Of a DNA stretch of 14,152 nt, positions 6,930 to 13,599 are shown piece after piece. The stretch's first letter is position 1. Every line of letters begins with the position of its first letter. Origin of the DNA: a bacterium (GTDB lineage: Bacteria; AUK180); assembly GCA_021162505.1 (NCBI GenBank), contig JAGGYO010000308.1:1-14152 (forward strand). The letters are read 5' to 3'. The position numbers and the translations under genes are program-made. Below the pieces are notes generated by a model, which saw only the letters and a program-made list of their open reading frames with translations, was not told the DNA's origin and ran no database searches.

Positions 6930-8626
6930 AACTATTTATTATTTTCTTATTATTTCCCACTTTTCTATTCTCATTTTCATTGAATGAGGGTGAAGTATTG
7001 ATAGAGAATGGCAAGCTAAATGAAGCAGCCAGTTATTTTTCGGATTATAGTCAAAGCTTGGTTAAGGTAGAGAAAGAGGAAAGTACGGTGACCAGTATTG
7101 GTGAGTATTCATTATCCAATTATTATCTGGCAATGTCCTTTTATAAACTTGGGGCTTCTGAGCGTGCCTATGACACATTACAATTGGTGTATAATTCAAA
7201 TGACAGAAAGGTTGGCTTTAATGTTTTAATGGGGTTGATCATTATTTCAATTGGTGAAATGAAGGGTGATGATGAAATTATAAAGCAGGGTTATTCTTTT
7301 CTGAAAAAGGCATCACTTTATGAAGGGCTGAGATTGAGGAACAGTTTTGTCATTGATAAGACACAGGTGGTTCGCAGAAAGCGGGTTTATTATTTATTAA
7401 AACGCTTAAATGGAATAGACCCTCAGGGAAAGATCAGCTATGACTATTATCACAAGCTATTGTTTGATTATTATAAAAGTAAAAATTATCTTTCACCTTT
7501 GAGCGTGGAATATGAGAAACTATTGATCGTGGATCCCGATAAGAAAGAATACTATGAAAAACTCTTTGAACTCTATAAAGAACTTAAATATTATGACAAT
7601 CTTTCATTCATTCTGCAGATGTTCATGAAAAAATTTTACACGCCAAAAGACAGAAGATTATTTATTAAATACATGTTGCAAAAGATTAGAGCAGATCTCT
7701 TGGGAAGGAATTATTTGGAATGTGAGAAGAACCTTGAGATGTTTTCCTTAAAAGATATTGATGATGCGAGTTCTGAAGAGAAGATGGAATATTATTCGAT
7801 TTCATTGGAACTCTATACCGGACTCAATATTAAGGCAAAATTACTTTCATTACTTCAAGATGTAAGAACCCTAAATGAAAAAAGATCTTCAATGGATTTT
7901 GATGTGCAATATATTCGAGCCCTATTATTTCTCCATGAGGACAGTAAATTCTATTCAAAAAATGAAGATCTTCTTAACAGTTTATTTCAAAGAATGCTAA
8001 GTAAATTAAAAAAATATTATCCTAATTCCATCTATACATATCTTTTAATCGGGGAATATTACTATCTAAAGGGGAGGTATGATTCAGCCCAAGCTATATT
8101 TAGTCAAATGGCGGCACTTCCCAAGCAGAATTTTGATGCTCATTTTACCTATATCCAATTTTTAAGCAATATGGCAAATAAGATATATATTGATGAGAAG
8201 GATTCGGAGAATTTTGACCAATTGAACTCTATTTTACGACAATCTTTCCGGGAAATAGAAAATATTGATAATGATATCCTGAAAAACATCGATGATAATA
8301 AAAAATTCGAATTATATAAGATAATCGGAAAATTATATTTTCTAAAAGGTCTTACTTTCGGAACTATTGATAAAAATATAAGAGGGAATATATTATCAAA
8401 AAGGGATATGAACATGGGTAAAGCCCTTGAATTCTTTGAAAAGGCATTAAAGATCAATGGAGATGATACGGTGATACTTAATTATCTCGGCTGGACCTAT
8501 ATTTATAAGAGAAAATTTTCCGATGCGTTCAATGTATATAGATTGATATTACAAATTTCACCCTTTGACAGTAATGCAAAATATCAAATGAAATTTATAA
8601 AAAATCAATTAATGAGGAGTTATTAA
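6917..8626 (+). CDS. Secreted TPR-repeat protein
   Basis: 569 residues with a signal peptide (MVRIKLFIIFLLFPTFLFSFS), so periplasmic or exported. TPR-like helical pairs are visible at the start (NEGEVLIENGKLNEAASYF; SNYYLAMSFYKLGASERAYDTL), in the middle (YTYLLIGEYYYLKGRYDSAQAIF) and at the end (GKALEFFEKALKINGD..ILNYLGWTYIYKRKFSDAFNVYRLIL, the best two). The long central part is helical and weakly repetitive. No catalytic motif. AAGGA (6905-6909) sits before the start, which overlaps the PBP1A end by 13 bases; the stop overlaps the next ATG by one base. Likely an envelope scaffold for a multiprotein complex, possibly acting with PBP1A (inferred from position, as with TPR lipoprotein partners of PBPs elsewhere). 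No gene name is warranted. Confidence 0.8.
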   Translation: MVRIKLFIIFLLFPTFLFSFSLNEGEVLIENGKLNEAASYFSDYSQSLVKVEKEESTVTSIGEYSLSNYYLAMSFYKLGASERAYDTLQLVYNSNDRKVGFNVLMGLIIISIGEMKGDDEIIKQGYSFLKKASLYEGLRLRNSFVIDKTQVVRRKRVYYLLKRLNGIDPQGKISYDYYHKLLFDYYKSKNYLSPLSVEYEKLLIVDPDKKEYYEKLFELYKELKYYDNLSFILQMFMKKFYTPKDRRLFIKYMLQKIRADLLGRNYLECEKNLEMFSLKDIDDASSEEKMEYYSISLELYTGLNIKAKLLSLLQDVRTLNEKRSSMDFDVQYIRALLFLHEDSKFYSKNEDLLNSLFQRMLSKLKKYYPNSIYTYLLIGEYYYLKGRYDSAQAIFSQMAALPKQNFDAHFTYIQFLSNMANKIYIDEKDSENFDQLNSILRQSFREIENIDNDILKNIDDNKKFELYKIIGKLYFLKGLTFGTIDKNIRGNILSKRDMNMGKALEFFEKALKINGDDTVILNYLGWTYIYKRKFSDAFNVYRLILQISPFDSNAKYQMKFIKNQLMRSY

Positions 8627-9561
8627 TGAAAAAGATACTATTTTTATCGCTTATTGGAGTACTATTTCTTTTAGCGAACTGTAATTTACCGTTTTTACAA
8701 AAAAAGTCAGCGGACCAGCAGTTTTTAGCGAACGAATTTCAGCAAGGGAAACCTTATTCTTTGGACCTTCCGGATAACTTGAACATTACGGATATCAGAG
8801 ATTTTATTATAGGCGATAATTATAATTATATTCTTAGTGGTAAAGGTAAATCGCTAATCGTTTTTGATATGCTTGGAAGTCCCGTATTGAATAAAAAGAC
8901 CTTTGGTAATAGTGATAATAAGATCATCCTGGAATATCCGCAGGCAATGTGCTATATTCCCACGAACAATGTCTTCGTGATATTCGACTCCATATTGGGG
9001 AAATTATTCATTACCAATCCCTCAGGTCGGTTATTAAAGACCATTTATGAATTTGATTATAATATGGATGATGAAGCTGAATATCCTACATATTTGGCTT
9101 ATGATAAGGAAAGGGGTCATATTTTATTGGTGGATTCTTATGAAGGCAATGTTCGGGGTCTGAATTTGAACGGTGACACCGAATTTACTATAGGTAGTAA
9201 GGATGAGCTTAAATTACCTCAATGTATAACTGTGGATGATGATGGTAGGTATTATGTAGGTTGTGAGGGAGATATAAAGGTCTTTGACGCTTCGGGGAAA
9301 TATATTTACAGCTTTTCCAAAATGGGAAAAATTCCCTTTAAAAAAGCATCTGATATCGCTTTATGGCGCTCAAGGTTTATTGTCGTAACAGATACGATCA
9401 GCGGATATGTTTATATCTTTTCAAGATCCGGTAAATTTTTATATAAAACAAATTCGGCTACTCAGGACACTAAGTTTATCAAACCCTACTTATTGTATGT
9501 AGATGCGTCACAGAAGCTTTTTATACTGGATTATTCAAATAATAAGATCTACCAATATTGA
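8626..9561 (+). CDS. Beta-propeller (NHL-like) lipoprotein
   Basis: 311 residues. The N-terminus (MKKILFLSLIGVLFLLANC) is a lipoprotein signal with lipidated cysteine at 19; Asn at -1 departs from the usual Gly/Ala/Ser but is tolerated in spirochaete-like lipoboxes. The body carries about six blades, each closing with a strand and a G-turn: IVFDMLGSPVL, FITNPSGRLLKTI, RGLNLNGDTEF, KVFDASGKYIYSF, YIFSRSGKFLYKT, and a final FILDYSNNKIYQY. It is therefore a complete six-bladed propeller of the NHL/SMP-30-like superfamily, unlike the truncated relatives at 1553 and 13410. GAGG (8613-ish) and a one-base TAATG overlap with the TPR gene support the start. Such propellers usually bind proteins or sugars; whether this one is enzymatic cannot be said. 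It is likely membrane-tethered near the products of the preceding genes. Confidence 0.8.
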   Translation: MKKILFLSLIGVLFLLANCNLPFLQKKSADQQFLANEFQQGKPYSLDLPDNLNITDIRDFIIGDNYNYILSGKGKSLIVFDMLGSPVLNKKTFGNSDNKIILEYPQAMCYIPTNNVFVIFDSILGKLFITNPSGRLLKTIYEFDYNMDDEAEYPTYLAYDKERGHILLVDSYEGNVRGLNLNGDTEFTIGSKDELKLPQCITVDDDGRYYVGCEGDIKVFDASGKYIYSFSKMGKIPFKKASDIALWRSRFIVVTDTISGYVYIFSRSGKFLYKTNSATQDTKFIKPYLLYVDASQKLFILDYSNNKIYQY

Positions 9562-9565
9562 TTAT

Positions 9566-10699
9566 ATGAAGATCTGTTATATTATCACACAGCTTGAATT
9601 AGGCGGTGCACAATTGATCGCTTTGAAGTCAATTGAATATCTTGCATCAAAAGGTCATGATCTTATCCTCATCACGAATCAAAGTGGTATCCTCAACGAT
9701 TCTGCTGTAAAGATGAAGAATGTCAAGAAATATTTTCTAAAGGATCTTATTAGAAAGATCAGTATTACAAAAGATAGAAAAGCAAAAAAGAAGATCTATG
9801 ATATATTGCTTTCAGAAAAGCCTCATATTGTACATACACACTCTTCAAAAGCAGGTGTTTTAGGACGATTAGCTGCAAAGCATGCCAAGGTCCCGTGTAT
9901 CGTTCATACTGTTCATGGCTATGGATTTCATTTCTTTAAAAATAAATTGTTCAAGAATATGGCAATAGCACTTGAAAAAAGGGTTGCAAAGTTCACAGAT
10001 AAGCTCATATTTGTTTCAAAAGATGATATGAAACTTGCCAAGGAATTAAAAATAGGGAAAGAGGAAAATTATAATGTGATCCGTGCAGGAATATCCTTTC
10101 AAGATATTAAGGATTATAAAGCGAATAGAACACAGATCAAAAAAAAGTTGAATATTCCTTCTCACAGGAAAATAATTGTAAATATATCACCATTCAAGAG
10201 GCAAAAGAACTTAATGCTTCTTCTCGAGATCATATACGAATTATCTAAAACACATGGGGATAAATTCTTTACTATTATTGTTGGAGATGGTAAAGATAGG
10301 GCAAAAATGGAAAATTTCATTAATAGGCATGAATTGAACGAACATATATTACTAACAGGTTTCCTGCCCGATGTCCGGGATATTTTGTCCATTAGTGATG
10401 TCTATGTTTCCACATCCCTATGGGAAGGACTCCCTCGAACCGTATTGGAAGCAATGCTAATGGGTGTTCCGGTGATAGCTCCCTCTATCGGTGGGATAAA
10501 AGAGGTCATCAAAGATAATGAAAATGGGTTTTTATACACTCCATGGGAAAAAGCAGAAGCATTGGAATTGATAAAAAAAGTCGTGGACGACACTAAACTA
10601 TTGAATAGATTGAAAAAGTCCTCTTCCTGTTCAATTAGCGAAGAGTTCTCCCTAAATACCATGTTTGAGAAATTAGAGGAACTTTACAATGACCGTTAG
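9566..10699 (+). CDS. GT4-family glycosyltransferase
   Basis: 377 residues; GT-B fold retaining glycosyltransferase acting on nucleotide sugars for a surface glycan. The N-terminal MKICYIITQLELGGAQ opening, the HTHSSKAGVLGRLAAKHAKVP and HTVHGYGFH acceptor-side segments, and the C-terminal WEGLPRTVLEAMLMGVPVIAP block with the E287-x7-E295 nucleotide-sugar motif are visible. NISPFKRQKN is the usual phosphate-contact region. I chose the ATG at 9566, four bases after the lipoprotein stop, because the longer frame from 9503 would add 21 residues of another gene's sequence before the fold begins. No Shine-Dalgarno is visible before 9566, so translation probably restarts from the upstream stop. It overlaps the next gene by 11 bases. 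Donor and acceptor cannot be predicted. Confidence 0.85.
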   Translation: MKICYIITQLELGGAQLIALKSIEYLASKGHDLILITNQSGILNDSAVKMKNVKKYFLKDLIRKISITKDRKAKKKIYDILLSEKPHIVHTHSSKAGVLGRLAAKHAKVPCIVHTVHGYGFHFFKNKLFKNMAIALEKRVAKFTDKLIFVSKDDMKLAKELKIGKEENYNVIRAGISFQDIKDYKANRTQIKKKLNIPSHRKIIVNISPFKRQKNLMLLLEIIYELSKTHGDKFFTIIVGDGKDRAKMENFINRHELNEHILLTGFLPDVRDILSISDVYVSTSLWEGLPRTVLEAMLMGVPVIAPSIGGIKEVIKDNENGFLYTPWEKAEALELIKKVVDDTKLLNRLKKSSSCSISEEFSLNTMFEKLEELYNDR

Positions 10700-11690
10700 T
10701 TTTATAATATTTATCTTTACATTTCTTTTATATTTTCCTTTGAAAGTCATTTCACCTCATGTAAAATTGATGGACATTCCCGATGAAAAGTTGAAAAAAC
10801 ATAATAGACCCATTCCATACATTGGAGGATTAATGGTCTTTACCGGTTTTATTGCGGGAATATTTTTGGAGATATTTGTATTGAAGTTTCCCTATAATTC
10901 ATTATATAAGGGAGTTATAATATCCGGACTGTTCGTATTGTTCTTGGGCATCATAGATGATATCTATAAATTGGATTGGTTCGTGAAACTCGTGGGTGAA
11001 GTCATTTTATCCGTAATATTGATCTCATATAATATTCGAGTTTCATTTGTTTTTCTGCCTACATGGGTCAATATTATTCTCACCGTACTTTGGTTCGTCT
11101 TCATTGTGAATGCCTATAATCTTATTGATGTCTCAGATGGTGTCAGCGGTTTTATTCTCACCTTATTTCTGACATTTTCCCTGATCATTGCTGTTTATAC
11201 ACAAAATACCATTGCCATGGTACTCATTTTCCCATTATTGGGAAGCGTTCTTTCCTTTCTGGTATTCAACCTTCCACCTGCAAAAATATTCGCAGGCGAT
11301 GGAGGTGCACTATTTTTCGGCTTCATGGTTGGTGTAATATCTCTTTTGCTCAGTTATTCAAAATTTGGTTTTTGGGGTATATTATCTCCGTTTATGTTCA
11401 ATTTCTATGTTATATTCGAAGTAGTACTTTTAGTAATTTCACGATTGCAAAGGGGGCTTTCTCCTTTTTTAGGTTCTCCTCATCATTTCCCCATACGAAT
11501 GAAGAAAATGGGACTTGATGCATCAAAGGTATTGCTTTTGATCGTTGTTATCCAGGTCATATTTTCTGTGCTTGGTCTCTTCAGTGTATTTTCAACAACC
11601 CTTATTTCATTAACGGTTTTTGCAATTGCTGCCATTTCAGGTGTCATGTTATTGATATTCTCCTTGAGCATTGGAAATGCTAATGAGTAA
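10689..11690 (+). CDS. Polyprenyl-phosphate sugar-1-phosphate transferase (MraY/WecA family)
   Basis: 333 residues, about ten hydrophobic spans, integral membrane enzyme. It transfers a sugar-1-phosphate from a UDP-sugar to undecaprenyl phosphate, the first membrane step of a polysaccharide or of peptidoglycan. Signature motifs are present: IPDEKLKKHNRPIPYIGG near the N-terminus, D90-D91 in GIIDD, NAYNLIDVSDGVSG (141-154), FAGDGGA (201-207) and HHFPIR (265-270). The H-rich motif and sequence context are closer to WecA/TagO-like enzymes than to MraY, and the location among glycan genes agrees, but substrate is not determined. GAGGA about eight bases upstream and the overlap with the glycosyltransferase end support the ATG at 10689. 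It overlaps the next gene by eight bases. Confidence 0.88.
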   Translation: MTVSFIIFIFTFLLYFPLKVISPHVKLMDIPDEKLKKHNRPIPYIGGLMVFTGFIAGIFLEIFVLKFPYNSLYKGVIISGLFVLFLGIIDDIYKLDWFVKLVGEVILSVILISYNIRVSFVFLPTWVNIILTVLWFVFIVNAYNLIDVSDGVSGFILTLFLTFSLIIAVYTQNTIAMVLIFPLLGSVLSFLVFNLPPAKIFAGDGGALFFGFMVGVISLLLSYSKFGFWGILSPFMFNFYVIFEVVLLVISRLQRGLSPFLGSPHHFPIRMKKMGLDASKVLLLIVVIQVIFSVLGLFSVFSTTLISLTVFAIAAISGVMLLIFSLSIGNANE

Positions 11691-12882
11691 AGTTGTTATT
11701 TTAGGCGCCGGTCTCTCAGGTTTGATAAAGCTTGCACATTTAAGGAAGGGAAATGAAGTTGTTCTTTTGGAAAAAGACAATTACGGAGGATTATTACGCA
11801 CAGAAAAGATCAATGGTTTCCAATTTGATAGAACAGGGCATTTGATACACAGTTTGAATAAACCATTTAAAGATTTTTTAAACGCCATGAATATTGAAAT
11901 TACAGAAAAAAAGCGGAATGCTTCTATCTATTTTGAGGATAAGTATATCCCATATCCATTTCAGTTGAACATTTCCTATTTACGCGGTGAGCTAAAACAT
12001 GATATCATAGATGAGGTATTGAAACTTGATGAGGAAGAAAATACCACAGGGCTCGATTTTATTAACTGGGTAGAGAAGAAATTCGGGAAAACACTTTCTC
12101 ACATTTTCTTTATTCCTTACAATAGAAAACTTTTAAAAACAGACCTTAAAAATATCAGCCCCAGCTGGTTCTTGAGATATATGCCCGTTCCCAATAAAAT
12201 GGAAATAATAAAATCTTTGAAAAAGGGGAATGTAGAAATTGGGTATAATCAAGTGTTTTACTATCCCCAAGCGGGAAATATTCAAATAATTGTTGATAAG
12301 ATGTATGAACTCTTTAAAAAACATATTAATCTGAACACTAATATCAAAAGTATTGATACAGAGAAAAAACAGGTAATCTGTGATGATGTTGTCTATGATT
12401 ATGACCGCTTAATATCTACCATTCCATTTGAGGAATTTTTGCATCTTGCTAATGAAGAGCATAATTATAATATCGATCATATAAATGTTTATGATCTGAA
12501 TGTGGGTGTCAAGAAAGGGAATTTCCCATATCATTGGACCTATTACCCCGAGGAAAAATATCCATTTTACAGGATAGGATGTTTTTCAAATATTTCTGAA
12601 AATGTTTCCCCAAAAGGTAAAATGAGCTTTTATATTGAGACAAGCTATAAAGACAAACTTCCCGATAAGGATGACATTTTAAAGAGTGTGGAATCTCTCG
12701 GCATATTTAGGGCGGATGATATTGAAGTAATAGATGAAGAATATTTGGAATATGCATATCCCATTTATAATAACGATATCAAACAATTGCGTGCACATCA
12801 AAGATCATTTGAGCAAAAAGGCATTACATTCTTCGGTCGAAGCGGCAGTCATACCTACTCTTCTATGGCTGACCTTTTTTAA
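11683..12882 (+). CDS. FAD-dependent oxidoreductase, UDP-galactopyranose mutase/protoporphyrinogen-oxidase-like
   Basis: 399 residues from the ATG at 11683 (MSKVVILGAGLSG), inside the end of the preceding gene; in-frame TTG and ATG codons just upstream are less attractive because they leave extra residues before the FAD-binding strand. The Rossmann dinucleotide motif VVILGAGLSG, the acidic end of the second strand (VVLLEKDNYGGLLRTE) and FDRTGHLIH belong to the amine-oxidase-like NAD(P)-binding family. Members in glycan clusters rearrange or oxidise nucleotide sugars, and this fits the two preceding genes. The C-terminus stops at SGSHTYSSMADLF, where family members normally continue for 10-20 more residues with a final FAD-contact glycine motif; the stop is in T6-AAAA sequence directly before the repeat region. 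It may be a slightly truncated enzyme. Exact substrate unknown. Confidence 0.75.
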   Translation: MSKVVILGAGLSGLIKLAHLRKGNEVVLLEKDNYGGLLRTEKINGFQFDRTGHLIHSLNKPFKDFLNAMNIEITEKKRNASIYFEDKYIPYPFQLNISYLRGELKHDIIDEVLKLDEEENTTGLDFINWVEKKFGKTLSHIFFIPYNRKLLKTDLKNISPSWFLRYMPVPNKMEIIKSLKKGNVEIGYNQVFYYPQAGNIQIIVDKMYELFKKHINLNTNIKSIDTEKKQVICDDVVYDYDRLISTIPFEEFLHLANEEHNYNIDHINVYDLNVGVKKGNFPYHWTYYPEEKYPFYRIGCFSNISENVSPKGKMSFYIETSYKDKLPDKDDILKSVESLGIFRADDIEVIDEEYLEYAYPIYNNDIKQLRAHQRSFEQKGITFFGRSGSHTYSSMADLF

Positions 12883-12950
12883 AAGAAAAAATATAAAAAA
12901 AAATAATTGACCTTTGGCTTTCGACTTTGGACTAACTTTGAGATCCCTAC

Positions 12951-12964
12951 GGGAACAAGTTCCC
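12951..12964. repeat. Short perfect hairpin GGGAAC-aa-GTTCCC
   Basis: Six-base perfect arms with a two-base centre, directly following the GAGATCCCTAC copy and before TCTGGATGACAG, wording common in intergenic palindromic repeats. Confidence 0.5.
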
Positions 12965-13013
12965 TCTGGATGACAGAATATAAATTGCGGGTTGGAAAAA
13001 AAATAAATGTAGG

Positions 13014-13031
13014 GGTCGTTCGTGAACGACC
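13014..13031. repeat. Perfect 8-base hairpin GGTCGTTC-gt-GAACGACC
   Basis: Perfect inverted repeat with a two-base centre, preceded by GTAGG. This is the layout of the widespread GTAGGGG-type extragenic palindromic element. It is not followed by a T tract, so it is unlikely to be a terminator. Confidence 0.65.
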
Positions 13032-13153
13032 TGAGAATAAAAAGCAATGGAATGACCACAGAGAAGCGGAGAACAGGGCTTACCCGTGAGGTGCCTGGCT
13101 CGCTTGCGTGCCTGGCTCCGAATAAAGTGTAGGGATCTCCTTTCTTTCCCGTC

Positions 13154-13174
13154 ATTCCGTGCTTGACACGGAAT
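13154..13174. repeat. Hairpin ATTCCGTG-cttga-CACGGAAT, copy 1
   Basis: Perfect 8-base arms with loop CTTGA, preceded by GTC and followed by CTAT. Same element as the copy at 13209-13229; the two differ by a paired change at the stem top. Confidence 0.7.
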
Positions 13175-13189
13175 CTATCTTTGAAGTTT

Positions 13190-13207
13190 ACCCCGTTTTT
13201 ACGGGGT
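13190..13207. repeat. Perfect hairpin ACCCCGT-tttt-ACGGGGT
   Basis: Seven-base GC-rich arms and a four-T loop, two bases before repeat copy 2. Not followed by a T run, and no gene ends nearby, so a terminator is not supported. Confidence 0.6.
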
Positions 13208-13208
13208 C

Positions 13209-13229
13209 ATTCCGTACTTGATACGGAAT
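13209..13229. repeat. Hairpin ATTCCGTA-cttga-TACGGAAT, copy 2
   Basis: Same loop and stem as copy 1, except that the top base pair is A-T instead of G-C on both arms, which leaves the stem perfect. Followed by CCATTTTT; it could act as a weak terminator but no gene ends here. Confidence 0.7.
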
Positions 13230-13324
13230 CCATTTTTCCCCTGTCATTCAGAGCGATGTGCCTGGCTGAGGTGTCTGGCTCTGAATATTGCCTGGCTCCG
13301 GATATGATATTGCAAAAGTGTGGC

Positions 13325-13363
13325 AATCTCAAATAGAGATTCTTACGGATTTTTGCAAAATCC
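13325..13363. repeat. Two adjacent hairpins before the last promoter
   Basis: AATCTC (13325-13330) pairs with GAGATT (13336-13341), and GGATTTT (13347-13353) pairs with AAAATCC (13357-13363). The second is followed by TTGATTTTTT, which would look like an intrinsic terminator but is also the -35 box of the next promoter. It may insulate the repeat region from the genes that follow. Confidence 0.45.
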
Positions 13364-13392
13364 TTGATTTTTTAGATAGTTTCGATTATAAT
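13364..13392 (+). promoter_or_regulatory. Consensus promoter of the terminal secreted-protein genes
   Basis: TTGATT (13364-13369), 17-base spacer, perfect TATAAT (13387-13392). Predicted transcription start near 13399 gives an 11-base leader that is mostly the GGAGG ribosome binding site (13401-13405) for the ATG at 13410. Confidence 0.65.
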
Positions 13393-13409
13393 ACTACGAT
13401 GGAGGTTTT

Positions 13410-13599
13410 ATGAAGTCCTCAAAGCTCTATTTGTTAATTGTTGTTTTTGATTATATTAACACCTTTTATCAGCGCAGAAGATCAAAATGCAAAAAGCAAT
13501 AATATTGAATATAATTTAAATTTACCCCAACTTGTTTTAGATGTAGGGAATTCCGGTGAATTTATAAGAATATTTTATGTAGGGGGAGAGTTGAGATGA
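13410..13599 (+). pseudogene. Frameshifted secreted propeller-family fragment
   Basis: Promoter, GGAGG and ATG are all intact, but the reading frame breaks in the signal peptide. As written, the ATG frame ends at TAA 13500 after 30 codons of non-protein-like sequence. Removing one T from the run of five (13444-13448) gives a classical signal peptide MKSSKLYLLIVVLIILTPF ending ISAED, then a mature part reading on to GGELR and a TGA at 13597-13599 that overlaps the next ATG. The mature part LPQLVLDVGNSGEF resembles PKVITEGKWGTGSGEF in the gene at 1553, the opening of a propeller. At about 61 residues even the repaired protein is only the first strand, so it is a truncated relative. The frameshift could be a real mutation or an error in a homopolymer. 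Coupling to the next gene argues the frame was once used. Confidence 0.55.

Larger units (their letters stand above)
13091..13300 (+). repeat. Five irregular copies of GTGCCTGGCTC
   Basis: Copies at 13091-13101, 13108-13118, 13258-13267 (last base differs), 13271-13281 (GTGTCTGGCTC) and about 13289-13298 (TTGCCTGGCTC). Two copies are followed by CCG/CG. Spacing is uneven (6 bases to about 140), and the hairpin pair at 13154-13229 is inserted between copies two and three. Origin and function unknown. Confidence 0.65.
12883..13363. repeat. Non-coding region of clustered short palindromic and CTGGCT repeats
   Basis: About 480 bases with no credible gene on either strand. It begins with an A-rich tract, then CTTTGG/CGACTTTGG direct repeats, a GAGATCCCTAC copy (12940-12950) with a perfect inverted copy at 13129-13139, and the hairpins annotated separately. 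The mosaic of unrelated palindromes resembles the stacked repetitive extragenic elements found in many AT-rich genomes. Open frames crossing it lack start signals and any protein-like pattern. I see no transposase. Confidence 0.7.

Noticed and set aside
12907..12935. TTGACC as a -35 box
   Set aside because: Seventeen bases later the sequence is GACTAA, not a -10 box, and no gene follows.
12907..13089. Open frame of 60 codons on the + strand inside the repeat region
   Set aside because: It begins at a TTG with no ribosome binding site, crosses several palindromic repeats, and does not read like protein.
12805..13155. Open frame of 116 codons on the - strand
   Set aside because: It runs antisense through the repeat cluster and into the end of the FAD oxidoreductase; its composition comes from the repeats.
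13091..13300. Possible CRISPR-like array of GTGCCTGGCTC
   Set aside because: Copies are only 10-11 bases, irregularly spaced (6 to about 140 bases), and have no unique spacers of uniform size or cas genes nearby.
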